Source of the DNA: Stramenopiles sp. TOSAG23-2
Lineage: Eukaryota > Sar
Length of the DNA stretch: 11,498 nt
Reading direction: 5' to 3'
NCBI GenBank assembly: GCA_900128395.1
Contig: LT649927.1
Coordinates: 1-11,498 of the forward strand
Shown: positions 1 to 8,500 of the stretch, piece by piece
Position numbering within the stretch: position 1 is the stretch's first letter
Layout of the letters: the number at the start of each line of letters is the position of its first letter
Translations under genes and position numbers: made by a program
Notes under the pieces: generated by a model
The model's input: only the letters and a program-made list of their open reading frames with translations
Databases searched by the model: none
What the model was told of the DNA's origin: nothing

Positions 1-90
1 ATAGTAGGATAGAATATTATTCTTGCGATTGAGTATTGAGCATATTACTTAACACGAGAAGTGTAAAATTATTATAACTTAGATTTTAAC
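1..90. repeat. Repeat R1, copy 1 (cut by window edge)
   Basis: This block begins ATAGTAGGATAG and ends TTAGATTTTAA. It matches 343-432 almost base for base, with a few substitutions and two 2-base indels (about 94 percent identity by eye). The window starts inside or at the edge of the copy. It has no coding potential and I recognise no transposon family. Confidence 0.9.
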
Positions 91-239
91 CATCATATAT
101 ATTCATTATATATAAATGCATATATATATATATAATATATACCTATTGTCACCCAAGACAATGGTTGCTATGAATCCACTCCTGGGGAATTCAAAACCAC
201 CAAACTTTGGAAAACCTATGGACTATTCACACCACTTTC

Positions 240-310
240 ATCGAGTGTGTTATACTGGATTCAGACCTACTTGTGCTTATATATAGAGTATTAGCTTGCG
301 GTGGCGCATG
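240..310. repeat. Repeat R2, left member of dispersed family
   Basis: This segment shares ordered blocks with the right edge of the window. ATCGAGTG (240-247) matches 11399-11406. ACCTACTTGTGCTT (265-278) is identical to 11456-11469. TAGAGTATTAG (284-294) is identical to 11471-11481, and the following GC-richer tail (TTGCGGTGGCGCAT) resembles TTGCAGAGGTGCAT at 11483-11496. The spacing between the first two blocks differs between members, so the copies are old or contain indels. Confidence 0.8.
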
Positions 311-338
311 AGAGCTTGCGGCAGAGTCATGAGAGCTT
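293..338. repeat. Short imperfect tandem repeat, 20-21 bp unit
   Basis: A unit starting AGCTTGCGG and ending CATGAG occurs at 293-312 (20 bases) and 313-333 (21 bases), and a third partial AGCTT follows at 334-338. It joins repeat R2 to repeat R1 copy 2 and is more GC-rich than its surroundings. Confidence 0.75.
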
Positions 339-342
339 TATT

Positions 343-432
343 ATAGTAGGATAGCATATTATTCTTGCGATTGAGTATTGAGCATATTACTTAACATGAG
401 AAGTAAAATTATTATATAACTTAGATTTTAAT
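343..432. repeat. Repeat R1, copy 2
   Basis: Second copy of the block at 1-90, in the same orientation and starting exactly 342 bases downstream. After the shared block both copies run into AT-rich sequence that no longer aligns closely. The arrangement fits a tandem array with a unit near 342 bp whose second unit is truncated or diverged, or two insertions of one element. Confidence 0.9.
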
Positions 433-484
433 CAATAAATATATATAGTTTTAAATCTTTATCATACACCCCTCACCCCTCTGT

Positions 485-521
485 ATCATATATATATATG
501 ATATGATCATATGCATATGAT
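485..521. repeat. Two adjacent perfect AT palindromes
   Basis: Positions 485-502 form an 18-base perfect palindrome and 506-521 a 16-base one. Both are bounded by ATCATAT at the left and ATATGAT at the right, and only three bases separate them. Each could form a hairpin in RNA or a small cruciform in DNA. They lie about 165-200 bases beyond the Kelch/EGF stop codon, on the 3' side of that gene. Confidence 0.8.
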
Positions 522-571
522 AACTTCTTTTTATGTGTGTACAAAAACACACGTATACATAAAGGAAAACC

Positions 572-599
572 CTCTGTCTCTCTCTCTCTCCCTGTCTCT
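572..599. repeat. CT-rich microsatellite
   Basis: An interrupted CT dinucleotide tract, read as GA in the direction of the Kelch/EGF transcript. It is a polypyrimidine/polypurine run in the 3' flank of that gene. No function can be assigned from sequence. Confidence 0.85.
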
Positions 600-686
600 G
601 GATATTGTATTCTTTCGATCTAGCACATGTTGTATACGAAGCGTATATATGTATTCGTAGTTTTCGAGCGTATACGAAATTCACAC

Positions 687-3673
687 CTATCTGTATCTTC
701 GTTTAAATGACGTAATCATTGGCCCAGAAGATAACTGTTTCTTCCTATTTTTTTCTTGCAAAATTCTTTTATAAACCGGGTATATTGCCACGATAGCACT
801 GAAACCAACGAAAAAGGATCCTGCTGCCCATTTAAATATACCGTTATTGATTAATGATTGCTCAGCTTGTAAAAATTCTTTACGTGCTGTTACAGTACAT
901 GCACTACCTTGATATCCTTGAAAGCAATAACATTTACCGGAATTACATATACCGTGTTTTGCACATTCTGATGGACATATAGCATGAGGTGGTGCGCCAG
1001 GATGATTACTTTTTGGTAACAATTTTGAGATAGACGATGTAATGGTTGAAAATATACCATTAGATTTCGATATGACTGCCTTTTTTACATTTGTAATTAA
1101 ATTCTTCCGTTGACCAGCATCACCATCTAAACTAGTTACGTTATCGCCAGTAACATTACCTTCCGTTGCATTGGACATCGGCTGTGGGTTGAAATTACCT
1201 TTTTTATTTTTTTTTCCAGTATCAAATGCAGATGCTACATTTATATTTACTCGCTTAGCAAACAAACCGCTTATACTTGATTTCAATAATGTTATAAATG
1301 GTTGTGGTGCATCGCTTGGCAATTGTTTGTCTAAAAATATTTCTAAAATACCAGCAGCATGCCTTAATCTTAATTGTTCTTCCACTGCTCGTTGTTGCAT
1401 TAGACCACGACATCGAATTGTTACATTTATTAGAATTGCATTTTCCTTAATCATGATTTTCTTTTCATTTGGAATTATTGCTTTTAGTGGTGGTAAGTTG
1501 TTACCATTAAGAATAGTATTTCTTCCTCCAAGACGTCTTCTAGTAGATGACGCTGTTTCTACAAGCAAAGCAGAATCTTTATTGACAAAAGTTTCACCTT
1601 TTAGTTTGATTAGTAAACGTTCTGGTGATACACCAACAAAGTTGGAAATTGCAACTACTAAATTTGTCCCCCAACCTTGCTCTATACTACGCCAAAGTTG
1701 CGCTTTTCTCATATTTTTCATACTTAAAGACAAAAGAATTGAAATTGGCATTATTCGTTCCTCTGGATAAGAACAATCTACGGCACTGAAACCTTCATCA
1801 CAATGGCAATAAACCGTCTTGCTTAAATCTAAGGTACTAGCTTTTTTGGGAACATGCAAATTTTCTTCTATGAAGGACGAATTGGTGAGGGATGAATTGT
1901 CTGCATTTGTAGAGGCGGCTGGAGAACCCGAAATTTTAACATCTACGGCATGATCTGCGGCTGCAGCTATAATCATTGCTTTTTTAATTGCTTCTGCTTT
2001 TGCCGGGCCTGCACAAACACCATGGCCTGAACAATCATTTGGACAAATTCTATTTTTACTGCAATCAATTCCATACCAATTCTCTTTACATTCGCAATGT
2101 CCATCTAAACGACATTCACCATTACCACTGCATGGGACAAACATTTTTGTATTATTATTTTTCGCTATTGGCGTCACTTCCATGAACAATGTTGCACCAT
2201 TCATTTGCTTCGCTAAATTCATTGCTCCAACTGTGGGATTTTCTTTCATCACACCGGGACATTTAATTTGCAAACTGCAATCTTTCAAAGTCCATCCATT
2301 GTTACATGAACATTGATAATTACTTTTACACATGCCATGCCCAGAACAATCACCTGGACATCGTGCCACTTCAGAACAATCTTCCCCAGTATATCCAGGA
2401 GCACATGCACATGCATATGTTGATTGGTTTGCTGGCATTTTTTCCATATTTGCATATTTACGGCACACTCCATGTCCAGAGCATTTATTGTTACCACAAA
2501 TCATCGCGCCAGTAGAAGGCTCTAATGTATAAACATCGTTATAGCATTTTTGTGCTAAATAACAACCACCAAATAAAAATGCTTTACCCCTGACCATCGT
2601 CATGGTATGGTCTTCACGCGGAGTAACAACTAAATCGTCGGAAACGCCTTTAGTTTTTTCCTCTCTCCACATTAAATTCTTCAAGTTTAATATGTTCAAA
2701 TCACAAAAGCATTTTCCTTTACCAAAATTACAACCACCAACGAATAGCATCTCGTGGCCACGCAATATTGCACTGTGGTCCTCTCGCACTGAAGGGGTAA
2801 TTCCACTTGTAATTCCTATTTCCCAGGACATTGTCTTCAAATCTAATATATACAAGTCATTCAAACAACCTCCATTCGTAAAACCACCAAAAACATACAT
2901 ACGATTGTTATATACCAAAGCAGTATGTCCTTCTCTACCTGCCGGTTTGACGCCACTAACGGCTGGGATTTGCCACGCATTTGTTGTTGTGTCTAATATT
3001 AACAATTCATTGGTAAAACCTTTTTCCGTGTAGCCACCGAAATATATTATACGGCTACCATACTGCACGGCAGAATGTCCTTCCCGCCCTATTGGTTCCA
3101 CCCCGCTAACATCTATATGTCCCCAAGACATAGGTAATTCCTCACCACTACCTGGTGTTCCAGGGTTGACATTTAATACATAAACATCATCTAAATATCC
3201 TACTTCGGAAGATCCACCATAAACGTACATTAGCTGACCAACCATGGTTGCCGTATGACCTTCGCGCTCGATCGGAGGCAAACCATCTACTTTAGGTTGC
3301 ACCCAGTCGTTTGTACGAGTATTAAAAACATGAAGATCGTTAAAGCAACGTTTGTCTAAATAGCAACCACCAAAAGTAATAATATAATCTTCCACAGCAA
3401 CTGAAGTGTGCCCTTCCCTCTTTGCTGGTGCAGCACCTTTGTACTTGATTTTATCCCATCGGTAGCCGGCTGTATCTGCTGCATCATTGACTATACTTCC
3501 ATTGACACTAAAGACTTTATTATTAGTTGCAGGTTCAGGTAAATAAATATTTCCTTTGGTCTTTTTTAACTTTGGTATTGTTGGTGGTAGGCTGTTTTCT
3601 TCTTTTGGTACCTGTGCAAATCGCATTAAATTTTTATCAACTGTATCGACACTCGGTACATCAAGTATTGCGT

Positions 3674-3717
<44 letters not shown>

Positions 3718-3896
3718 TTAACTTCTGGCCATGCTAAAGCCAAGTCTTCTTTATTACTATTATCACCAAGATTGAAATTACTTGATAAACCTAACTTGTC
3801 TGCCTTGTTCTTACTTGATAAAGAAGCAACAACAGCAGCATTTAATATTGTATAAAACAATATCGTTAACAAAAATTGATAGTATTGGTTCTTCAT
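687..3896 (-). CDS. Kelch-propeller / EGF-like single-pass membrane protein
   Basis: A 1069-residue intronless frame ending in TAG. Residues 1 to about 25 are a hydrophobic signal peptide, and 61-74 are fourteen serines. Residues about 145-465 carry six Kelch repeats, marked by four REGH and two REDH motifs and GG pairs, fitting a six-bladed beta-propeller. EGF-like Cys-rich modules follow at about 467-607 and 618-709, the latter interrupted by a roughly 60-residue Ala/Ser-rich insertion. A globular region of about 260 residues (710-973) holds a VSPERLLIKL segment near 756 and a basic RRRLGG loop at 786-791. A last EGF-like module lies at 974-1001, a membrane helix at about 1021-1042, and a Lys/Arg-rich tail ends the protein. 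Kelch and EGF modules usually bind proteins or glycans, so I infer a cell-surface or endomembrane type I protein with an outside ligand-binding face. Several Asn-X-Ser/Thr sequons agree with secretion. The ligand is unknown. Attractin-like proteins are the nearest known theme, without claimed orthology. Confidence 0.88.
3675..3716 (-). repeat. Pure (AGT)14 coding microsatellite
   Basis: Fourteen uninterrupted AGT codons on the minus strand (ACT on the plus strand) encode residues Ser61-Ser74 of the Kelch/EGF protein. The tract lies between the signal peptide and the propeller, where length variation would probably be tolerated. The lack of any synonymous change suggests recent expansion by slippage. 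Confidence 0.95.
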
Positions 3897-4691
3897 ATTA
3901 TATAAATTTTTTTATCCAATACAAAACGTATATTCGTTTTGGTTTTCTACCTATATATGATTGTATCTTTCTAGATGATACTGTATTTGGCTATGTATGT
4001 TTGTTTTAAATATGTTGTTTTGTTTCGTGTTTGTGTATGTGTCTATATATTTTTGTATATTTTATTATGAAATATGCGTCTATTTCGAGGAGAGTAAAAG
4101 TGCCCTCTTTTTTCTCTCCTCCATTTTAGAAATTTTATCCTGTCACTTTCTTCCTTTTAAGTCAAAAAATATAAGGTGACACAGCATTGGATGATATATA
4201 TTGTTTTAGTATGCTGATAGCATTGACAAATGGCACACTATATTATATGTGAAAAAAAAGGCTGCCGTCAACCAGGTTAAACAGCATTGGGTTTCTTTTT
4301 TTTTTTGGTAGTGCTGTGTCCTTCCTAATTTAACTGACGCTACGGAGGTCTCAACATCATCGTTACACAACAACAACTTGACGAAACTTCTTGAATAATT
4401 GAAATAATCATTATTTATAAATAGAATTTACCAGCAGTATATATAGAACCAACGGCAACCAAGAAATGAAATATTGATATCGTAAATAACTAACCATAAG
4501 ATTCACTATCAAGTAGATCTGTTAGAAAACATTAATTACATTGTTGCTGTATAGGTGTGAGATCAAAAAACATATCTAAACATATTAGAAAGAAGTGAAA
4601 AAAGGTAAATAAGAAGCTTACATTTTGTTTTAATATTAACGCATTTTCTTAGTTATTTTTAGTATAACAATACAAATATATATATATAAAC
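3897..4691. promoter_or_regulatory. Divergent promoter region, Kelch/EGF gene and ENY2
   Basis: This 795-bp gap separates two divergent start codons and must hold both promoters. Visible elements are a 10-base direct repeat ACAGCATTGG at 4181-4190 and 4281-4290, exactly 100 bases apart and each containing an inverted CCAAT core (ATTGG). There is also a 9-base inverted repeat, GACACAGCA at 4178-4186 with TGCTGTGTC at 4312-4320, and a T-rich run at 4294-4306. CAATACAAA occurs close to both starts (3917-3925 and 4668-4676). I see no canonical TATA box at a sensible distance from either gene. Short frames inside this gap look like chance. Which elements serve which gene cannot be told from sequence. 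Confidence 0.6.
4605..4662 (+). other. Candidate 5'-leader intron of ENY2
   Basis: A donor-like GTAAAT follows AAAG at 4605. Downstream lie TTAATATTAAC (4630-4640, a branch-point-like TTAAC), a T-rich stretch and two possible AG acceptors at 4651-4652 and 4661-4662. This would be an intron of 48 or 58 bases lying entirely in the leader before the ATG at 4692. The signals are suggestive only. In AT-rich DNA such combinations can arise by chance, and the reading frame does not need the intron. Confidence 0.3.
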
Positions 4692-5000
4692 ATGTCGACA
4701 AATACTATGATGGAACGTCGTAAAAAGGACGAACAAGTCCGCGCGACCATACACCAAAAATTAATTGATACCGGTGAAAAAGATAGGTTAAAGAACTTGC
4801 TACGTGCAAAGTTGGAAGAATGTGGATGGAGAGATGAACTTAAAAATTACTGTAAAGAAGTCATCAAAAACAAAGGTTTGGAAAAAATTACGGTAGAAGA
4901 ATTAGTTGCTGAAATTACACCACGTGGTAGAGCAACAGTTCCATCTGCTATTAAAGCTGAATTGCTACAACGTATACGTAAATTTTTAACTCAAAATTAG
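4692..5000 (+). CDS. ENY2: ENY2/SUS1-family transcription and mRNA-export factor
   Basis: The 102-residue product matches the ENY2/SUS1 family along its length, including the segments [43 protein letters not shown] and [10 protein letters not shown]. Members of this family are about 95-100 residues long and nearly all helical. They wrap around partner helices in two nuclear complexes: the SAGA deubiquitinase module, which removes ubiquitin from histone H2B, and TREX-2, which links transcription to export at nuclear pores. I read the same roles here from family identity. The ATG at 4692 gives the family length with a few extra N-terminal residues ([11 protein letters not shown]). The second in-frame ATG pair, at residues 6-7, is an alternative start that would still keep the whole domain. 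The frame is intronless, unlike yeast SUS1. It shares a promoter region with the Kelch/EGF gene and converges on the helicase gene. Confidence 0.96.
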   Translation: MSTNTMMERRKKDEQVRATIHQKLIDTGEKDRLKNLLRAKLEECGWRDELKNYCKEVIKNKGLEKITVEELVAEITPRGRATVPSAIKAELLQRIRKFLTQN

Positions 5001-5187
5001 GCAGAGCATTCATTTAATATTGACTAGCATGTATACTTACAGGGGATTGTTTATTTTATGTATCAATAATACTACGAAAAAAGTATTGGCAGAATCATGT
5101 ATGTATGATATTGTAATGTGTGTTTAAAATATTTGTGTAAATATCAGTATGCCATAATTAGAATAATCAAAAAGTTACTTCGTAAAA

Positions 5188-5193
5188 AATAAA
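5188..5193 (+). terminator. Candidate poly(A) signal of ENY2
   Basis: AATAAA inside a run of A residues, 188 bases after the ENY2 stop codon. The hexamer is common by chance in AT-rich sequence, and another occurs near 5282. This is a candidate only. Confidence 0.35.
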
Positions 5194-5329
5194 AAAAATA
5201 TATTTGTGTATACGAGTACGTTGTAAATAGTCTTCACGGACGACGGTGAACACGATACAAATTCACATGTGTTCGTAAACAAATAAAAATTACGTAGTCC
5301 TCTAATACACACACACGAATGTACACACG

Positions 5330-5354
5330 CATTTTTATTTACGAGATAAAAATG
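5330..5354. terminator. Inverted repeat between convergent genes
   Basis: CATTTTTAT (5330-5338) is the exact reverse complement of ATAAAAATG (5346-5354), with a 7-base spacer. An inner T-A pair and an outer G-T pair could extend the stem slightly. It would form a hairpin in RNA from either strand, near the middle of the convergent gap, so it could mark overlapping 3' ends. That role is inference. Confidence 0.45.
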
Positions 5355-5485
5355 TATGATGCATATTACGCAAAATTGTTTAGTACTATCATATCATCAT
5401 ATCATACATATTACGAGTTATACTTAAGATTGATATGCATATATAATAGGAATAAAATCTGGTGATCTGCGAAATCTACCATCCA

Positions 5486-5491
5486 TTTATT
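5486..5491 (-). terminator. Candidate poly(A) signal of the helicase gene
   Basis: TTTATT on the plus strand reads AATAAA on the minus strand, 37 bases past the helicase stop codon. The distance is plausible for a compact genome, but chance occurrence is also likely in this base composition. Confidence 0.4.
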
Positions 5492-5527
5492 ATTATTACA
5501 TTTATAGTACGACCACGCGCTCAAAGT

Positions 5528-8500
5528 TTACAATCCATTTGCTTTTAATAATACTTGTATTGCATCAATGATTGGGCTATCACTTATTGATATGGATGGA
5601 TTTTCAATTTTACTTGTTAACAATAAATCCAACGATTTTCTTAACTCACGTACTAACACACCAACTCTTGCAGGCGCTTGGAAATACATCCATTTATCAA
5701 TTACAATTTTCCCCCTTTCATGTAACACATCGATTCTGCCACCAAACAATAACAACGCATATGCTGGTACCATTGTTGCATCACGCAGAAATACTTTCGA
5801 TGTTTGTACTTTTTGATAATAAACCAACCATGGTACGCGATACGATCTCGATCCTTTCGTAAACATACAGCTGGCTGGGTGTAAAAATACTCGATTATTG
5901 GTAGTAGAATTATTAGTGGATATCTTGTTGTTATTTTTATCTTTGTCATTGGTGCTGTTATTGTTACCGGCGGTATTATTACTATTACTACTACCAGTAT
6001 AAAATTGAATTTCTTTCGCTTTGGAATCTTTTTCAAATGCACCGCCACTAACTTCTTGGTAACGCTTTTGTGGCAATTTTACTTTGACAATATTTGGATA
6101 AAGCCCAGCACAAATTGCCGCCTTTAATACATTATAATGTTTACTTTCATCCTCGCTATCATTATGCTTCAAAACAATTTGCTTCATAGATGACCGTTCA
6201 ACAAAGCCAGCATCTGCCAATGCAATTCCTAATTGCTTCCGTAAGTCTCTTATGGTGCGCATGCCTTCATAATGCAATCCATGTTCTTTACAATAATTTC
6301 GTTTGTTATCAGCATCAAGCCAACCATCATACGCTCGCAATAAGACAATGTGATCACTCATCAGATTGCCGCTGAAATTTCTCTTTGCTTCGTTTGCAAC
6401 ATCATCTTTTAGAAAAGGTGATCGAGTACACATTGATGCCGCAATCGTCAAAATTTGGCTAGTACAACGTAATATTGCGCCATAAATTAACATTTTACCA
6501 ATTTGCGCATCCACAGGCATAGATGCTAAATGGTGTCCTAGTGGAGTTAATTCAGCTTTATCGCCAAATGCTCGTAAACCTTTTAAATGTCTAACGGCAG
6601 ATATAATCGATTCCGTTTTAGGAGGTTCAATGACTTGTCCTAAAAAATACTTTGGCTTACCAAGTTGCAAAGATCGCACCATTAAACATAAGCGTTCTAA
6701 AGGAACGCGATGCATTTCTGGACTTTGATGAGCAGGGGAATTATTCAACATTTTCCGCGTATACATTTTTAGACAGTGCCCAGGTCTAACCCGCCCTGCA
6801 CGACCCCGTCTTTGCCTGGCATTTGCTTTTGATACCCACGTTTCAACTAATAATGACATTCGATTGAATGGGTCATATTGCATTTCTTTCATACGACCAC
6901 TATCAACAACAAAGACACAATCATCAATGGTTATACTTGTCTCTGCAACATTGGTGGAAACGACAATCTTTCGTTTGCCTTTTGGTGGATGTCTAAATAC
7001 CATACTCTGATCATAACTTGTTAATGAACCATGTAATGGTAAAATCCACAAACGATTAGAAATACCTTGGTAATTCGCTACACGTTTTATTGCTTCCATG
7101 CATTTATTTATTTCTGCAGTACCACTCATGAATACTAGTATAGCCCCATCATCGTTAGTTTTTAACCCTATCGCATCAGCGTATAAAATTGTTTTTGCTA
7201 ATAAATCGTAATCACATTTAGATTGTACCTTATTGCTGTTTTTTGAATTTTTGTTCATCATAGAAGAAGATCCATCATTGATGTAAGTATTATCATTCAT
7301 AGCTAATATTTCTTCTTGTTTTTTCAAGGACATGTTATTATTATACTCTTCGCTTGAAAAATATTGTAATATATCTTCCAAGTAATATTCTTTAATTGGA
7401 TGTACAAAACCTGGGATCTTGATTACAGGGCAACCTCCACCAAAGTATTTTACAAACAAATTTGCATCCATCGTAGCACTCATTAAAATTAATTTTAAAT
7501 CTTTCCTTGTTTTCAATACTTCCCTCATAATTGCTAATAAAAAATCCGTATCAACATCCCTTTCATGGACTTCATCAACGATTATGTGTGTCACACCTTT
7601 TAAATCCCGATCGCCATGCAATCTACGTAGCAAAATACCAGTTGTAACAAATGTTAAACGAGTTTTCTTGCTACGTTTGCTGTCCATACGAATTTGGTAA
7701 CCAATCGTATCGCCGAGAGGACAGCATTGTTCTTGTGCAACACGTTCAGCTACTCCAATTGCTGCCAATCGTCTTGGTTGTGTACAAATTATATTTAAAC
7801 GGCCACCATTGCCTTTATTAATATAATCATCCATTATGAATTGTGGAATTTGTGTTGTCTTACCACATCCCGTTTCTCCGCTAATAAGTACTACTTGGTT
7901 TTTCATTACAGATGAAACTACTTCATTCGCCTGTTTATGTGCTGGTAGCCGTGATCTTATCTGTTGCATATCTTTATACTTGCTGTTGTTTTGCTTCTTT
8001 TCATTTATTTCCGATAGTAATTGCTTCGATAATTTCTCCATTTCGCTCTTTGACATTTGTTGATGATGGTGATGGTTTCGTTTTGTATTATTTCTATTGT
8101 TACGTTGATTAATTTTTTTCTTCTTTGATACATTTGTTTCCCCAGATATATTATTCTTTGTCTCTGTAACAGTTTGTTTGAAGGTAGAAGTAGCGTTTTT
8201 ACCTGCAGTAGTAGCTGCTTTTAAATTGTTATCTAATTCATCTGATTGAGCCCATAAACTGCATTCATACATGACTAATTCGCCTTTAAGAGGCTTGACG
8301 ATATCTCTAGCTAACGCATTTTGTATATGCAATGCTTGTTCAGATGACCATGAAGATGATGACAATAAAATGATAGGGCTGTTTGTGGGGTATCTAAATC
8401 CAGTAGGCAAATACATTTCCAACAAGCCTTTTGTATTCTTAGATTTTTCCAAATCATTTAATTCTATCGATAAAACTTTTTCCATGGTGTCAGATACTGT

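Larger units (their letters stand above)
1..686. other. Non-coding repeat-rich left flank
   Basis: I see no credible gene here. The stretch holds two copies of a repeat of about 90 bp, a short tandem repeat, AT dinucleotide runs near 94-142, a small hairpin (ATTGTC at 145-150 pairing with GACAAT at 157-162), an 11-base palindrome at 200-210, two larger palindromes at 485-521 and a CT tract at 572-599. A 77-codon minus-strand frame at 451-684 is low-complexity and runs through these simple repeats, so I do not call it a gene. The right part (about 430-686) is the 3' flank of the minus-strand Kelch/EGF gene and probably includes its 3' UTR and poly(A) site. I cannot place that site with confidence. 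Confidence 0.7.
5001..5527. other. Convergent 3' intergenic region, ENY2 and helicase
   Basis: This 527-bp gap lies between the 3' ends of ENY2 (plus) and the helicase gene (minus). It should contain both 3' UTRs and poly(A) sites. AATAAA candidates are listed separately. Other structure is a 9-bp inverted repeat at 5330-5354, TTCAC (5233-5237) facing GTGAA (5246-5250), a CACATGTG palindrome at about 5264-5271 and a short CA-rich run near 5307-5328. I see no gene here. Confidence 0.65.

Noticed and set aside
1-432. LTR or DNA transposon end
   Set aside because: I see no TG/CA termini, target-site duplication, primer-binding site or transposase fragment, so only the neutral term repeat is used.
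451-684. 77-codon minus-strand frame downstream of the Kelch/EGF gene
   Set aside because: It is composed of translated CT and AT simple repeats and palindromes, with no domain or recognisable start context.
1171-1770. 199-codon plus-strand frame antisense to the Kelch/EGF gene
   Set aside because: It overlaps a well-supported coding region with clear domains. Its translation is a hydrophobic shadow with no motif.
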